Origin: Roseburia_C amylophila
GTDB taxonomy: Bacteria; Bacillota; Clostridia; Lachnospirales; Lachnospiraceae
Reading direction: 5' to 3'
Assembly: GCF_025567465.1 (NCBI RefSeq)
Contig: NZ_JAOQKI010000008.1
Coordinates: 1 to 64,000, forward strand
DNA length: 64,000 bases
In this document: piece by piece, positions 41,473 to 50,952 of the stretch
Layout of the letters: the number at the start of each line of letters is the position of its first letter
How positions within the stretch are numbered: position 1 is the stretch's first letter
The notes under the pieces: generated by a model
Told to the model about the DNA's origin: nothing
Database searches by the model: none
The model's input: the letters and a program-made list of their open reading frames with translations, nothing else
Made by a program: the position numbers and the translations under genes

Positions 41473-41523
41473 AACAATGGAAAAAAACGCAACTTACAGG
41501 AAGTACAGACCGAAAGGTGAACC

Positions 41524-42939
41524 ATGACATATATAAAAGATGAATTATGTAAACTTGCATCCTCTGATATGTATCCCCTTCATATGCCGGGACATAAGCG
41601 GAGACTGGATTGTGACATCAATCCTTATACATATGATATTACAGAAATAGATGGATTTGATAATCTGCATGCCGCAGAAGGAATCATAAAGGAAGCCGAG
41701 GAGCGGGCAGCCGCATTATGGGGCGCAAAGAGTTCTTTCTTTCTGGTAAATGGAAGTACCTGCGGTATTTTAGCAGCACTCAGTGCCGCATTACCGAAAA
41801 AGGGACATCTTCTGATGGCACGAAACAGCCATAAGGCAGCATATCATGCAGCATATTTAAGAGAGTTACAGGTGACATATCTCTATCCGGTATTTACAGA
41901 ATTCGGGATACAGGGTGGAATACTGCCGGAGCAGGTGGAAGCTGCATTAGAAGCGGATGAAAGTATTGAGGCTGTGTTTCTTACATCACCAACCTATGAT
42001 GGAATCGTATCAGATATAGAAAAAATAGCAGAAATTGCCCATCAGCATGGGATTCCGCTGATTGTAGACGAAGCTCATGGTGCGCATCTTGGCTTTCATC
42101 CGTATTTCCCAAAATCAGCTATTACACTGGGAGCAGATGTGGTAATCCAGAGCCTGCATAAGACGCTTCCGGCACCTACACAGACTGCAATTCTGCATTG
42201 GAATTCTTCATATATAAAGAAGGAGCGGTTGGAGTGGTTCTTAAATATCTATGAAACCAGTTCTCCATCCTATTTATTCTTGGCCAGCATGGATGAATGT
42301 GTGCGTCTTCTGACGGAAGAGAAAGAGAAGTATTTTGATGCATATGAGAAGCGTCTGAAAGACTTTTATGAAAAAGCATCCCATTTTTCTAATGTGGAAG
42401 TCATGGGAGAAGTGGATTTAAAAGAGACAGAAGGCTTTGCCAAAGACCCGTCGAAGCTGGTACTCCGTGCCACGAAAGCCGGACTTTCCGGGGAAGAGCT
42501 GTATCAGCTGCTCAGGGAGAAATACCATTTGCAGTTAGAAATGTGTCAGGGAGATTATGCGCTGGCAATGACCAGTATTTATGACAGCGAGGAAGGTTTT
42601 GACCGGCTGTATGCGGCACTGGAAGAAATTGATAAAAAAGAAGCCGCAGCAAGAAGAACAATAACGCCGCAGTTTCTGACCGAAGCCTATGCAAAGCGGA
42701 CGGTCCGCATATCCATTGCAGAAGCGCTGGATGCAAAGACAGCGGAAATAGGACTGAAGGAAAGTGTTGGCAAGACGGCTGGAGCATTTGTCTATCTTTA
42801 TCCGCCGGGTATCCCGATGCTGGTGCCGGGAGAAGAGATTTCCAAAGAAGCAGTGGCAGTGATAAAAACCTGCCGGGAGAATGCATTTCATATTCATGGC
42901 GTGACTGAGGGCGGAAAGATAAAAGTTGTCATTTCCTGA
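41524..42939 (+). CDS. PLP-dependent Orn/Lys/Arg decarboxylase-like protein (YaaO type)
   Basis: A 471-residue fold-type I PLP enzyme. MPGHKRR near the N-terminus, the NGSTCGI cofactor loop, DEAHGAH for the pyridine ring and the Schiff-base Lys in SLHKTLPA are visible. Members decarboxylate arginine, lysine or ornithine to make polyamines; the exact substrate is unclear. It leads a core cluster corresponding in order to Bacillus subtilis yaaO-tmk-yaaQ-yaaR-holB-yaaT-yabB-rsmI. Confidence 0.88.
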   Translation: MTYIKDELCKLASSDMYPLHMPGHKRRLDCDINPYTYDITEIDGFDNLHAAEGIIKEAEERAAALWGAKSSFFLVNGSTCGILAALSAALPKKGHLLMARNSHKAAYHAAYLRELQVTYLYPVFTEFGIQGGILPEQVEAALEADESIEAVFLTSPTYDGIVSDIEKIAEIAHQHGIPLIVDEAHGAHLGFHPYFPKSAITLGADVVIQSLHKTLPAPTQTAILHWNSSYIKKERLEWFLNIYETSSPSYLFLASMDECVRLLTEEKEKYFDAYEKRLKDFYEKASHFSNVEVMGEVDLKETEGFAKDPSKLVLRATKAGLSGEELYQLLREKYHLQLEMCQGDYALAMTSIYDSEEGFDRLYAALEEIDKKEAAARRTITPQFLTEAYAKRTVRISIAEALDAKTAEIGLKESVGKTAGAFVYLYPPGIPMLVPGEEISKEAVAVIKTCRENAFHIHGVTEGGKIKVVIS

Positions 42940-42995
42940 AAATTATTTTATACTAGAAAACAGACGGCAAAACCGTAGAAACAGGAGATTTACAC

Positions 42996-43586
42996 ATGGG
43001 AAAGATTTTCTGCCTGATGGGCAAGAGCTCAACAGGAAAAGATACCATATATAAGATGCTGCGGGATGAGAAAGCGTTGCAGCTTCAGACGATTGTACCA
43101 TATACTACCCGGCCGATCCGTGCCGGCGAGGCGGAGGGCGTAGAGTATCATTTTATTGATGAACAAAGGCTTTTGAAGCTCGAAAAAGAAGGAAAAGTCA
43201 TAGAGCAGCGCGCATATGATACTATATACGGAATCTGGCGCTATGCCACAATTGCAGACGGGCAGGTCAATCTGTCGGAGCACAGTTATCTTCTGATTGG
43301 CACCCTTGCCGTGTATACACAGCTTTGTGCCTATTATGGAAAAGACGCAATCGTACCGATATATATAGAAGTAGAAGATGGTTTACGTCTGCAGCGGGCA
43401 TTGGACCGGGAGCGGATGCAGGATAAGCCAAAGTATACAGAGCTTTGCAGGAGATTTCTTGCAGATGATGCGGATTTTGCAGAAGAAGCATTGGAAAAGG
43501 CAGGAATTACCAGACATTTTGAGAATGATAATCTGCAAAAGACAGTAGAGGAAATTGCAGCTTTTGTGCTATCATATAATGGATAG
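42996..43586 (+). CDS. Guanylate kinase-like nucleoside monophosphate kinase
   Basis: A 196-residue P-loop kinase. GKSSTGKDT is the Walker A loop; PYTTRPIRAGEAEGVEYHF is the GMP-binding block of guanylate kinases. It occupies the place that thymidylate kinase holds in the B. subtilis cluster. As it is more diverged than housekeeping Gmk (for example no long LID sequence), its true substrate may differ. AGGAGA precedes the ATG; the DUF327 gene follows after eight bases. Confidence 0.82.
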   Translation: MGKIFCLMGKSSTGKDTIYKMLRDEKALQLQTIVPYTTRPIRAGEAEGVEYHFIDEQRLLKLEKEGKVIEQRAYDTIYGIWRYATIADGQVNLSEHSYLLIGTLAVYTQLCAYYGKDAIVPIYIEVEDGLRLQRALDRERMQDKPKYTELCRRFLADDADFAEEALEKAGITRHFENDNLQKTVEEIAAFVLSYNG

Positions 43587-43594
43587 GTGATAAA

Positions 43595-44035
43595 ATGGAG
43601 ATTAGAGTAAACGACACTGCACCGGTGAATCAGACCACCGGAACCACGCCGGTAGACACCGGAGACGGCAGCTTTAAATTTACATTGACCAGTGCAATCG
43701 AAGAGCAGGAGCTTCAGCAGCGGTTGAACAGCCTCTTAGATGACATTACCAAGCAGGGTAATCTTATTGCACAGCATATGGACATCCGGGACATGAAGAA
43801 ATACCGCGGACTGGTGAAGGATTTCTTAAATGAAGTCGTAACCCGTTCCCATAAATTTTCCAGAGAGAACTTTCTCGACCGGAAAGGCCGTCATCGTGTC
43901 TATGGAATCGTCAAGTTGGTGGATAAGAACTTAGACGAACTGGCGGAAGAGCTGGTGAAGGATGAGTCGGACCACATTACCATATTGGATAAAATCGGGG
44001 AAATTGCAGGATTATTGCTGGATATTTTCACGTAA
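43595..44035 (+). CDS. yaaR: YaaR family protein (DUF327)
   Basis: A 146-residue, mainly helical protein of the YaaR/DUF327 family, conserved beside holB in Firmicutes. The KYRGLVKDFLNEVVTRSHKF motif is diagnostic. Function remains unknown; the location suggests a link to replication or nucleotide metabolism. It starts eight bases after the kinase stop. Confidence 0.88.
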   Translation: MEIRVNDTAPVNQTTGTTPVDTGDGSFKFTLTSAIEEQELQQRLNSLLDDITKQGNLIAQHMDIRDMKKYRGLVKDFLNEVVTRSHKFSRENFLDRKGRHRVYGIVKLVDKNLDELAEELVKDESDHITILDKIGEIAGLLLDIFT

Positions 44036-44084
44036 AAACAGGGCAGCCTAAGACAGCAGGAAGCTTCAGGAGAAAGGAGCGCAC

Positions 44085-45074
44085 ATGGCAGGATTTGCAG
44101 AAATCATTGGACATGAACAGATTATAGAGCATTTACAGAATGCAATAAAAATGGATAAAATATCCCATGCATATATATTGAACGGACCGGACAAATCCGG
44201 CAAGAAAATGCTGGCGGAGGCATTTGCCCAGACCCTGCAGTGTGAACAGCACGGCATTGAGCCCTGCATGAAGTGCCATTCCTGTAAGCAGGCAGTGAAC
44301 CACAACCAGCCGGACATCATTTATGTCACACATGAGAAGCCGAATACGCTTTCCGTGGCAGATATCCGCAGCCAGCTTGTAAATGATGTAGATGTGAAGC
44401 CATACAGCAGCAGATATAAGATTTATATTGTAGATGAAGCAGAGAAAATGAACCAGCAGGCGCAGAATGCACTGTTAAAAACCATCGAAGAGCCGCCGGC
44501 ATATGCGGTTATCATTCTGCTGACTACCAATGCGGATGCATTTTTACCGACGATTCTTTCCCGGTGTGTGGTATTGAACCTTAAGGTAGTTTCCGATGAT
44601 AAAATCAAAAAATATCTGATGGAGCACTGTAAAGTGCCGGATTATCAGGCGGATGTGTGTGTGGCATTTGCCCAGGGAAATGTGGGAAAGGCAATGGCGT
44701 TGGCTTCTTCGGATGATTTTCAGGAGCTGAAAGCTGCAGCTGTGCAGTTATTAAAGCGAATCCATGAGATTGAGCTTTATGAATTTAAGGAAGCCATCAA
44801 ACAGATTAACGAATATAAAATGGAAATCAACGATTATCTTGATATCATGATGATCTGGTTTCGTGACATTTTATTATATAAAGCAACAACAGATGTAAAT
44901 GGACTGATATTTAAGGATGAAGTCTATGACATAAAGAAGCAGGCAAGCAAGAGTTCCTACAGTGGAATTGAAGCAATATTAGAAGCGTTGGAAAAGGCAA
45001 AGGTGCGCCTTACGGCAAATGTCAACTTTGACCTTGTGATGGAATTGTTGCTGCTGACAATAAAGGAGAATTAG
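44085..45074 (+). CDS. holB: DNA polymerase III subunit delta prime
   Basis: A 329-residue clamp-loader AAA+ subunit. GPDKSGKKML is a Walker A-like loop, CEQHGIEPCMKCHSCKQ gives the zinc-binding Cys set, VDEAEKMN is Walker B and LSRCV the SRC motif. Length and neighbours (yaaR upstream, ricT two bases downstream) agree. AGGAGAAAGGAG precedes the ATG. Confidence 0.94.
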   Translation: MAGFAEIIGHEQIIEHLQNAIKMDKISHAYILNGPDKSGKKMLAEAFAQTLQCEQHGIEPCMKCHSCKQAVNHNQPDIIYVTHEKPNTLSVADIRSQLVNDVDVKPYSSRYKIYIVDEAEKMNQQAQNALLKTIEEPPAYAVIILLTTNADAFLPTILSRCVVLNLKVVSDDKIKKYLMEHCKVPDYQADVCVAFAQGNVGKAMALASSDDFQELKAAAVQLLKRIHEIELYEFKEAIKQINEYKMEINDYLDIMMIWFRDILLYKATTDVNGLIFKDEVYDIKKQASKSSYSGIEAILEALEKAKVRLTANVNFDLVMELLLLTIKEN

Positions 45075-45075
45075 A

Positions 45076-45987
45076 ATGACAAAAGTAGTTGGAGTCAGAT
45101 TCCGCAGAGCCGGAAAGATATATTATTTTGACCCGGGTAAAGCAAAGATGGCGGCAGGCAGCCATGTTATCGTGGAGACTGCCCGTGGCATAGAGTACGG
45201 AACTGTGCTGATTGCCCCGAAAGAGGTAGACGATAAAGCAGTGGTTCAGCCATTGAAGCCGGTCATCCGCGTGGCAACACCGGAGGACGATAAGACCGAG
45301 CAGAGAAATAAAGAGAAAGAAAAAGAAGCATACAAAATCTGTCTTGAGAAAATTGCAAAGCATAAGCTTGAAATGAAGCTGGTAGAAGCAGAGTATACCT
45401 TTGATAACAATAAGCTTCTGTTTTACTTTACCGCAGACGGACGAATTGATTTTCGTGAACTGGTAAAGGATCTGGCAGCAGTATTCCGTACCAGAATTGA
45501 GCTGCGCCAGATTGGAGTGAGAGACGAGACCAAGATTTTAGGCGGAATTGGAATCTGCGGAAGAGAATTATGCTGTAAATCCTATCTGGCTGATTTTGCT
45601 CCGGTATCCATTAAGATGGCAAAGGAGCAGAACCTGTCCTTAAATCCGACTAAGATTTCCGGTGTATGTGGCAGACTGATGTGCTGTCTGAAAAATGAGG
45701 CTGAAACATACGAATATTTAAACAGCCGTCTTCCGAATGTGGGTGATACCGTTACCACAATTGATGGATGTAAAGGTGAAGTACAGAGCATTAACGTATT
45801 GCGTCAGCTGGTGAAGGTCTTAATCGAAGTAAATGATGAGAAAGAACTTCGGGAATATAAGGTAAAAGAGCTGAAGTTCAAGCCAAGAAGACGCAGAGAC
45901 AATATCAAACTTTCTCCGGAAGAGATGAAAGAGCTGGAAGCCTTAGAGGATAAGGGAGGAAAGTCTAAGATTAATGACGTCAAGTAA
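45076..45987 (+). CDS. ricT: PSP1 domain protein RicT (YaaT)
   Basis: A 303-residue protein with a PSP1 C-terminal domain. Conserved RQIGVRDETKILGGIGICGRELCC and GVCGRLMCCL carry the Cys pairs that hold an iron-sulfur cluster in the B. subtilis RicAFT complex, which promotes mRNA maturation by RNase Y and affects sporulation and competence. RicA and RicF are not in the window. The start lies two bases after holB; it overlaps the next gene by 14 bases. Confidence 0.93.
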   Translation: MTKVVGVRFRRAGKIYYFDPGKAKMAAGSHVIVETARGIEYGTVLIAPKEVDDKAVVQPLKPVIRVATPEDDKTEQRNKEKEKEAYKICLEKIAKHKLEMKLVEAEYTFDNNKLLFYFTADGRIDFRELVKDLAAVFRTRIELRQIGVRDETKILGGIGICGRELCCKSYLADFAPVSIKMAKEQNLSLNPTKISGVCGRLMCCLKNEAETYEYLNSRLPNVGDTVTTIDGCKGEVQSINVLRQLVKVLIEVNDEKELREYKVKELKFKPRRRRDNIKLSPEEMKELEALEDKGGKSKINDVK

Positions 45988-46723
45988 TGAGATTCAATTA
46001 AAACCGGATGAGCGTGTGGACGAGCTGAATCGCAAGGGTTATCGTATCATTCAGGATACGAAGCAGTTCTGCTTTGGAATGGATGCGGTACTCTTAAGTG
46101 CTTTTGTAAAGGTAAAGCCGAAACAGAGAGTGTTAGACCTTGGAACCGGAACGGGAGTGATTCCCATCCTATTAGAGGCGAAGACTCCCGGAGAGCATTT
46201 TACCGGGCTTGAGATTCAGCCGGACAGTGCCGACATGGCAAGACGAAGTGTTGCGTTAAATGGATTGACGGATAAAATCGATATCGTAACAGGAGATATA
46301 AAAGATGCCTCGAAGATCTTTGGGGCATCTTCTTTTGATATTATAACCACAAATCCGCCTTATATGATAGGACAGCACGGTCTTACGAATCCGGAGGAAG
46401 CAAAGGCAATTGCCCGCCATGAAATATTGTGCAATCTTACGGATATTATGAGGGAGAGTGCGAGAATACTAAAGCCGGGGGGACATTTTTTTATGGTACA
46501 CCGCCCGTTTCGTCTGACAGAAATCATCTGCTGTATGCATGAGCATCGCATCGAGCCAAAGCGGATGCGGCTGGTATATCCATATGCAGACCGGGAGCCG
46601 AACATGGTACTTATCGAAGGCTGCAGAGGCGGGCGTTCCCGTATGACGGTGGAGAAGCCGCTGATTGTATACAAGGAACCGAATGTATACACCGATGAAA
46701 TATATGAGATTTATGATTTGTAA
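45974..46723 (+). CDS. tRNA1(Val) adenine-N6 methyltransferase (YabB/TrmN6)
   Basis: A 249-residue SAM-dependent methyltransferase. VLDLGTGTGVIPI is the SAM loop and TTNPPYM the N6-adenine methylation motif. The start region DELNRKGYRIIQDTKQFCFGMDAVLLSAF is typical of YabB. It overlaps ricT by 14 bases, so the two are coupled. Confidence 0.92.
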   Translation: MTSSNEIQLKPDERVDELNRKGYRIIQDTKQFCFGMDAVLLSAFVKVKPKQRVLDLGTGTGVIPILLEAKTPGEHFTGLEIQPDSADMARRSVALNGLTDKIDIVTGDIKDASKIFGASSFDIITTNPPYMIGQHGLTNPEEAKAIARHEILCNLTDIMRESARILKPGGHFFMVHRPFRLTEIICCMHEHRIEPKRMRLVYPYADREPNMVLIEGCRGGRSRMTVEKPLIVYKEPNVYTDEIYEIYDL

Positions 46724-46742
46724 TGAAAGAAAGGAAAGACAT

Positions 46743-47513
46743 ATGTTTAATGAGATAACAATTGGACCGTTGACACTTCATACGTATGGACTGATGATTG
46801 GACTTGGATTCTTAGCCGCATATGCGATGTGTTATTACCGTGGAAAAAAGATGAAAATGGAAAAAAGCGGAGATATCCTTTATGGAATCTTCTGGTGTGC
46901 CATCATCGGCGGACTGGTGGGAACCAGATTGCTTTATTATATTGTAGAGATTCCGGAGATTATCAAAGACCCATCCATTCTCTGGAACTTTAAAAACGGT
47001 TATGTAGTATATGGAGGAATTATCGGAGGAATCTTAGTATCCTGGCTTTACTGCAGGATAAAGAAGGTATCTTTCATCGAATACTTTGACCTTGTTATGC
47101 CGGCAGTAGCACTGGCACAGGGCTTTGGAAGAATCGGATGTTTCTTTGCAGGCTGTTGTTACGGAAAAGCAACGGACAGCTGGTTTGGAATTACCTTTAC
47201 TCATTCCGACTATGCTCCAAATGGAGTCAAGCTGATACCAACACAGCTTATTTCATCTGCAGGAGACTTCATGATTTGCCTGATGCTGCTTGCTTATGCA
47301 AAGCGTAAGCCGAAAAAAGGCAGAGTGGCATCCTTATACTTAATGTTCTATGGAATCGGAAGATTTGGTGTGGAATTTTTAAGAAGTGATTACCGCGGAA
47401 GCGTGGGATTCCTTTCTACTTCCCAGTTTATTTCCATTGGTATTGTGGCAGCAGGCATCATACTCTATCAGATGTTGCCGCGCATTTATGAAGATGCGAA
47501 GAAAGCGGAGTAA
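46743..47513 (+). CDS. lgt: Prolipoprotein diacylglyceryl transferase
   Basis: A 256-residue membrane enzyme that puts diacylglycerol on the lipobox Cys of prolipoproteins. The signature GRIGCFFAGCCYG (usually GRxGNFxNxExYG in proteobacteria, with this Cys-rich form common in clostridia) and HTYGLMIGLGF start are present, with seven membrane helices. ATG 46743 follows GAAAGGAAAG. In B. subtilis lgt lies elsewhere, so its place between yabB and rsmI is lineage specific. Confidence 0.92.
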   Translation: MFNEITIGPLTLHTYGLMIGLGFLAAYAMCYYRGKKMKMEKSGDILYGIFWCAIIGGLVGTRLLYYIVEIPEIIKDPSILWNFKNGYVVYGGIIGGILVSWLYCRIKKVSFIEYFDLVMPAVALAQGFGRIGCFFAGCCYGKATDSWFGITFTHSDYAPNGVKLIPTQLISSAGDFMICLMLLAYAKRKPKKGRVASLYLMFYGIGRFGVEFLRSDYRGSVGFLSTSQFISIGIVAAGIILYQMLPRIYEDAKKAE

Positions 47514-47552
47514 GAAGATATATAATACCACTTAAATAAAAGAGGATAGATT

Positions 47553-48392
47553 ATGGCAGGAAAACTGTATCTGTGTGCAACACCCATTGGAAATTTAGAG
47601 GACATCACGTTCCGGGTATTGCGTACCTTAAAGGAAGTAGATTTAATAGCGGCAGAGGATACGAGAAATTCCATTAAGCTCTTAAATCATTTTGAGATTA
47701 AGACACCGATGACCAGCTATCATGAATATAACAAAATTGAAAAGGCATACAAGCTGGTAGAGAAATTGCAGGAAGGCAAAAATATTGCCCTGGTAACAGA
47801 TGCCGGAACACCGGGTATTTCTGACCCGGGAGAAGAACTGGTCCGTATCTGTTATGAAAATGGCATCGAAGTAACATCCCTTCCGGGACCGGCAGCCTGC
47901 ATTACTGCATTGACCATGTCTGGACTTCCCACCAGACGATTTGCCTTTGAGGCATTTCTTCCAAGAGATAAAAAAGAGCGTGCCAGAGTCTTGGAGGAAC
48001 TGGCTCAGGAGAGCCGAACCATGATAGTATACGAAGCTCCACACCACCTTCTCAAGACCTTAAAGGAGCTTTATGAAGTTCTTGGAAACCGTGAATTAAC
48101 GGTCTGCAAGGAGCTGACCAAGCGATATGAGAACACGACAAAAACGACATTCGAAGATGTCATAAGATTCTATGAGGACAACGAACCAAAAGGAGAGTAC
48201 GTTTTAGTTATTTCCGGAAAGACATTTGAGACAAAGGAACAGGAAGCAAGAGAAGCCTGGGAGAGCCTTTCCGTCGAGGAACATATGGCACATTATGAGG
48301 CTTCCGGCATGGAACGGAAGGAAGCCATGAAGCAGGTGGCAAAGGATCGTGGCATCAGTAAACGTGATGTATATCAGGCACTGTTAAAGTAG
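47553..48392 (+). CDS. rsmI: 16S rRNA (cytidine-2'-O)-methyltransferase
   Basis: A 279-residue tetrapyrrole-methylase-fold enzyme that methylates C1402 of 16S rRNA. CATPIGNLEDITFRVL, AAEDTRNS, VTDAGTPGISDPGEELVR and LPGPAACITAL are the family blocks. AAAGAGG precedes the ATG. It ends the core cluster and converges with the DUF885 gene four bases away. Confidence 0.95.
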   Translation: MAGKLYLCATPIGNLEDITFRVLRTLKEVDLIAAEDTRNSIKLLNHFEIKTPMTSYHEYNKIEKAYKLVEKLQEGKNIALVTDAGTPGISDPGEELVRICYENGIEVTSLPGPAACITALTMSGLPTRRFAFEAFLPRDKKERARVLEELAQESRTMIVYEAPHHLLKTLKELYEVLGNRELTVCKELTKRYENTTKTTFEDVIRFYEDNEPKGEYVLVISGKTFETKEQEAREAWESLSVEEHMAHYEASGMERKEAMKQVAKDRGISKRDVYQALLK

Positions 48393-48395
48393 AAG

Positions 48396-50168
48396 TTAAA
48401 TAGTCTGCCGGTAGTAGTCCTTTAAATATTTTTTTACAATATCAAAAGGTGCAGGACCGATGGACAACACTGCCTGGTGAAACTGTTTATCGGAATAGGA
48501 ATCCCCGAAGGTTTCTTTGGCGTAGTCCTTTAGCTGAAGGAATTCCAGGCAGCCAATATAATATTTGAGATAATGAGCCGGCTCCGCTACGATATAGTCG
48601 TAGATTTCGGAGACGGCTTCCTTATTGTCGATGCCATAATCACTTAAGAAGTCCTTAAGGTCACTGAGTGTCCAACCCTTTGCATGAATGGATAAATCTG
48701 CGGTGGCATAGAGGCTCAAAAGAGCGGACTGGTTGTGCATAAGGAGCGAAGCCTTTTCCTCCGGCAGACCGGCATAAGAGTAAGAGAGCATTTCCACATA
48801 AGTTGCCCAGCCCTCTACATAGCCGGGATAGTTGAGAATACTCCGGATGGGTGCACAGCCGGAGGCAGACGTAGTGGTAGTCTGATAGAGATGTCCCGGG
48901 AATCCTTCGTGCGCCAGTGTGGTGAAAAGCTCGAAGCCTTCGTAGTGGCTGCGGGGATTGATATAGATGACATTATGGGAAATGTTATCGATAGGGGCCG
49001 TCAGATAAAAGGCGGGAGCCATGGAATCCTGCATACAAGGGTCCACGGAGCGGACGGAAAAATCCGTAGAGACCGGCGGCAGGAAATCCTTTGTAATAGC
49101 GGAAGAAAGACAGGTAAGCATCTCCTCCGGGGTGGCATCCTTCATTGGAAAATCATCGGTAGCAAGAGAGATACCGGGATGACTGGCAGCAATCCCGTTG
49201 ATGGCAAGAAGGTCGGATTTCCGTTGCTTTTCCGTCATTTCTAAAAGTTCATCTATGGAATGGGAAGAGCCGGTGGCATCATAAACCAAAGCAGCATAAT
49301 AGTCTGAGCCATCCGGAAAATAGCAAAGTCCGGCGGAGTTGCTGCCACTACCCTTGTGCTCCACCAGAAAATCCCGCAAAGCTTCATAGGCTGGCAGAAC
49401 ATATTCCCTAAAAGCACTTTCATTTTCGATACAGTAGGAAGCCTGTTCCTCTGCTGTTAAATCAGGAAGTTCCGCTACTTTATTACGAAAAGTAGTAATC
49501 AGATAATGCTCAGAACTGTTATCACAGAAGGTATTTAAGTCTGCAATCAGCGTATCCGCCTGGGTATCCGAAAGAAAAAGTCCCTCATTGATTTTATTCG
49601 TTTCATAATCTAAGACAGAATCAAAGCAGGATGGGATCAGTGAAAGCAGAGTCAGATAATCCTCCACATCTTTACGGTCATAGAAATGGTATTCTGATAG
49701 CAGAACCGGAAGCTGGGCAGGAAATCCGGTGGAAGGACGCAGGATTTCCGGGTAATAGGTATAGTCCGACTGACTGCGGTTAGAAGAGACATAGTCATTT
49801 AAAATATCATAAGTCAGCTTCTGCTCGGTGGTCAGTACCTCATAGTCATAGGACTGTAACCCACAGGAGATATTTTCGATATTTAAGGCAGATTGCTTTC
49901 TGGCATCGGCAGAATAATCCGGCAGAGCAATTTTATAATCGGTAATGCCATAGACTTCCGGCTGGCTTAAGGTATAGTGAAGGGTCAGGGTATCGGAGGT
50001 TACTTCGCTTTGAAATAAAAGACTGGTATATTCCTCAAAGGAAATGGAATCCGGTGCAATATAACCGGAATCAGAAGCCGACTGGTCTTTGCTGCACCCG
50101 CTTAGAAGAAATAAGGATAAAGCAAAGCAAATGGTTATCAGAAAAGGAGAAATATATTTGTGCAGCAT
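48396..50168 (-). CDS. DUF885 lipoprotein, probable zinc peptidase
   Basis: A 590-residue secreted lipoprotein: N-terminal helix and lipobox LLSGC (Cys about residue 25), then the DUF885 fold. HEGFPGH is the expected metal site, with the downstream Glu in EGWATYVE. Members resemble M3/M32-type carboxypeptidases and may trim extracellular peptides. ATG 50168 is preferred because CCGAGG lies just before it; an upstream TTG frame exists to 50198. Acylation would be done by Lgt encoded nearby. Confidence 0.85.
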   Translation of the reverse strand: MLHKYISPFLITICFALSLFLLSGCSKDQSASDSGYIAPDSISFEEYTSLLFQSEVTSDTLTLHYTLSQPEVYGITDYKIALPDYSADARKQSALNIENISCGLQSYDYEVLTTEQKLTYDILNDYVSSNRSQSDYTYYPEILRPSTGFPAQLPVLLSEYHFYDRKDVEDYLTLLSLIPSCFDSVLDYETNKINEGLFLSDTQADTLIADLNTFCDNSSEHYLITTFRNKVAELPDLTAEEQASYCIENESAFREYVLPAYEALRDFLVEHKGSGSNSAGLCYFPDGSDYYAALVYDATGSSHSIDELLEMTEKQRKSDLLAINGIAASHPGISLATDDFPMKDATPEEMLTCLSSAITKDFLPPVSTDFSVRSVDPCMQDSMAPAFYLTAPIDNISHNVIYINPRSHYEGFELFTTLAHEGFPGHLYQTTTTSASGCAPIRSILNYPGYVEGWATYVEMLSYSYAGLPEEKASLLMHNQSALLSLYATADLSIHAKGWTLSDLKDFLSDYGIDNKEAVSEIYDYIVAEPAHYLKYYIGCLEFLQLKDYAKETFGDSYSDKQFHQAVLSIGPAPFDIVKKYLKDYYRQTI

Positions 50169-50337
50169 AGACGGCCTCGGATGAAGAGTATTCAACAAAG
50201 AATATGAAAAAAATCGTATCGATATGACAAAAGAACGTGATATGGCAGAAGAGGGTGTGCTATAATCACCAGAGAAAGTAGTTCCTTCCGGGGAAACTGC
50301 ATATAGTAGAGTAACGGGAAAGCAAAAGAGGTTCGAA

Positions 50338-50952
50338 ATGAATTATCTGTGGGGATTTATGATTCTTGTGGGAGTGCTCTACGGTGCAATCAACGGAACA
50401 CTGCCGGAAGTGACGGAGGCAGCAGTAAACTCTGCCAAAGAAGCAGTGGCATTAGCCATTACGATGACAGGAGTCATGGCGTTCTGGATGGGAATGATGA
50501 AAATTGCGGAATGCAGCGGCATTGTAAAAGCGGCAGTAAAGAAAATGCGGCCGGTGCTGACATTTCTTTTTCCGGATATACCCGATGACCATCCTGCCAA
50601 TCATTACATAGCAGTCAACATGATAGCCAATATGTTAGGGCTTGGCTGGGCGGCAACGCCGGCAGGCTTAAAGGCAATGCAGCAATTACAGGAGTTACAT
50701 ATTGCCAGACTTAAGGCAGCCGGAAAAAACATACAGAAGTATTCCGGAAATGCCACAAAGGAAATGTGTACCTTTTTGATTATCAATATATCGTCTCTGC
50801 AACTGATTCCAATGAACATTGTGGCGTACCGCAGTCAGTACGGCTCGGTGCATCCGGCTGCGGTGGTGGGACCGGGACTTGCAGCGACCATTATCAGCAC
50901 AGCAACGGCAGTCATTTTCTGCCGGATTGTAAGTCGAAGGAGAACGGATTAA
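50338..50952 (+). CDS. spmA: Spore maturation protein A
   Basis: A 204-residue membrane protein with a nucleoside-recognition (Gate) domain. SpmA and SpmB are needed for spore-core dehydration in bacilli and clostridia. The N-terminal MNYLWGFMILVGVLYGAING and the central NHYIAVNMIANMLGLGWAATP are diagnostic. An AAAAGAGG site precedes the ATG and TATAAT lies near 50254. The stop overlaps the next start by one base. Confidence 0.93.
   Translation: MNYLWGFMILVGVLYGAINGTLPEVTEAAVNSAKEAVALAITMTGVMAFWMGMMKIAECSGIVKAAVKKMRPVLTFLFPDIPDDHPANHYIAVNMIANMLGLGWAATPAGLKAMQQLQELHIARLKAAGKNIQKYSGNATKEMCTFLIINISSLQLIPMNIVAYRSQYGSVHPAAVVGPGLAATIISTATAVIFCRIVSRRRTD

Noticed and set aside
48735..49244. Plus-strand frame of 169 codons inside the DUF885 gene
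   Set aside because: Antisense to a conserved protein with a clear lipobox and HEGFPGH motif; no ribosome site or protein-like features.
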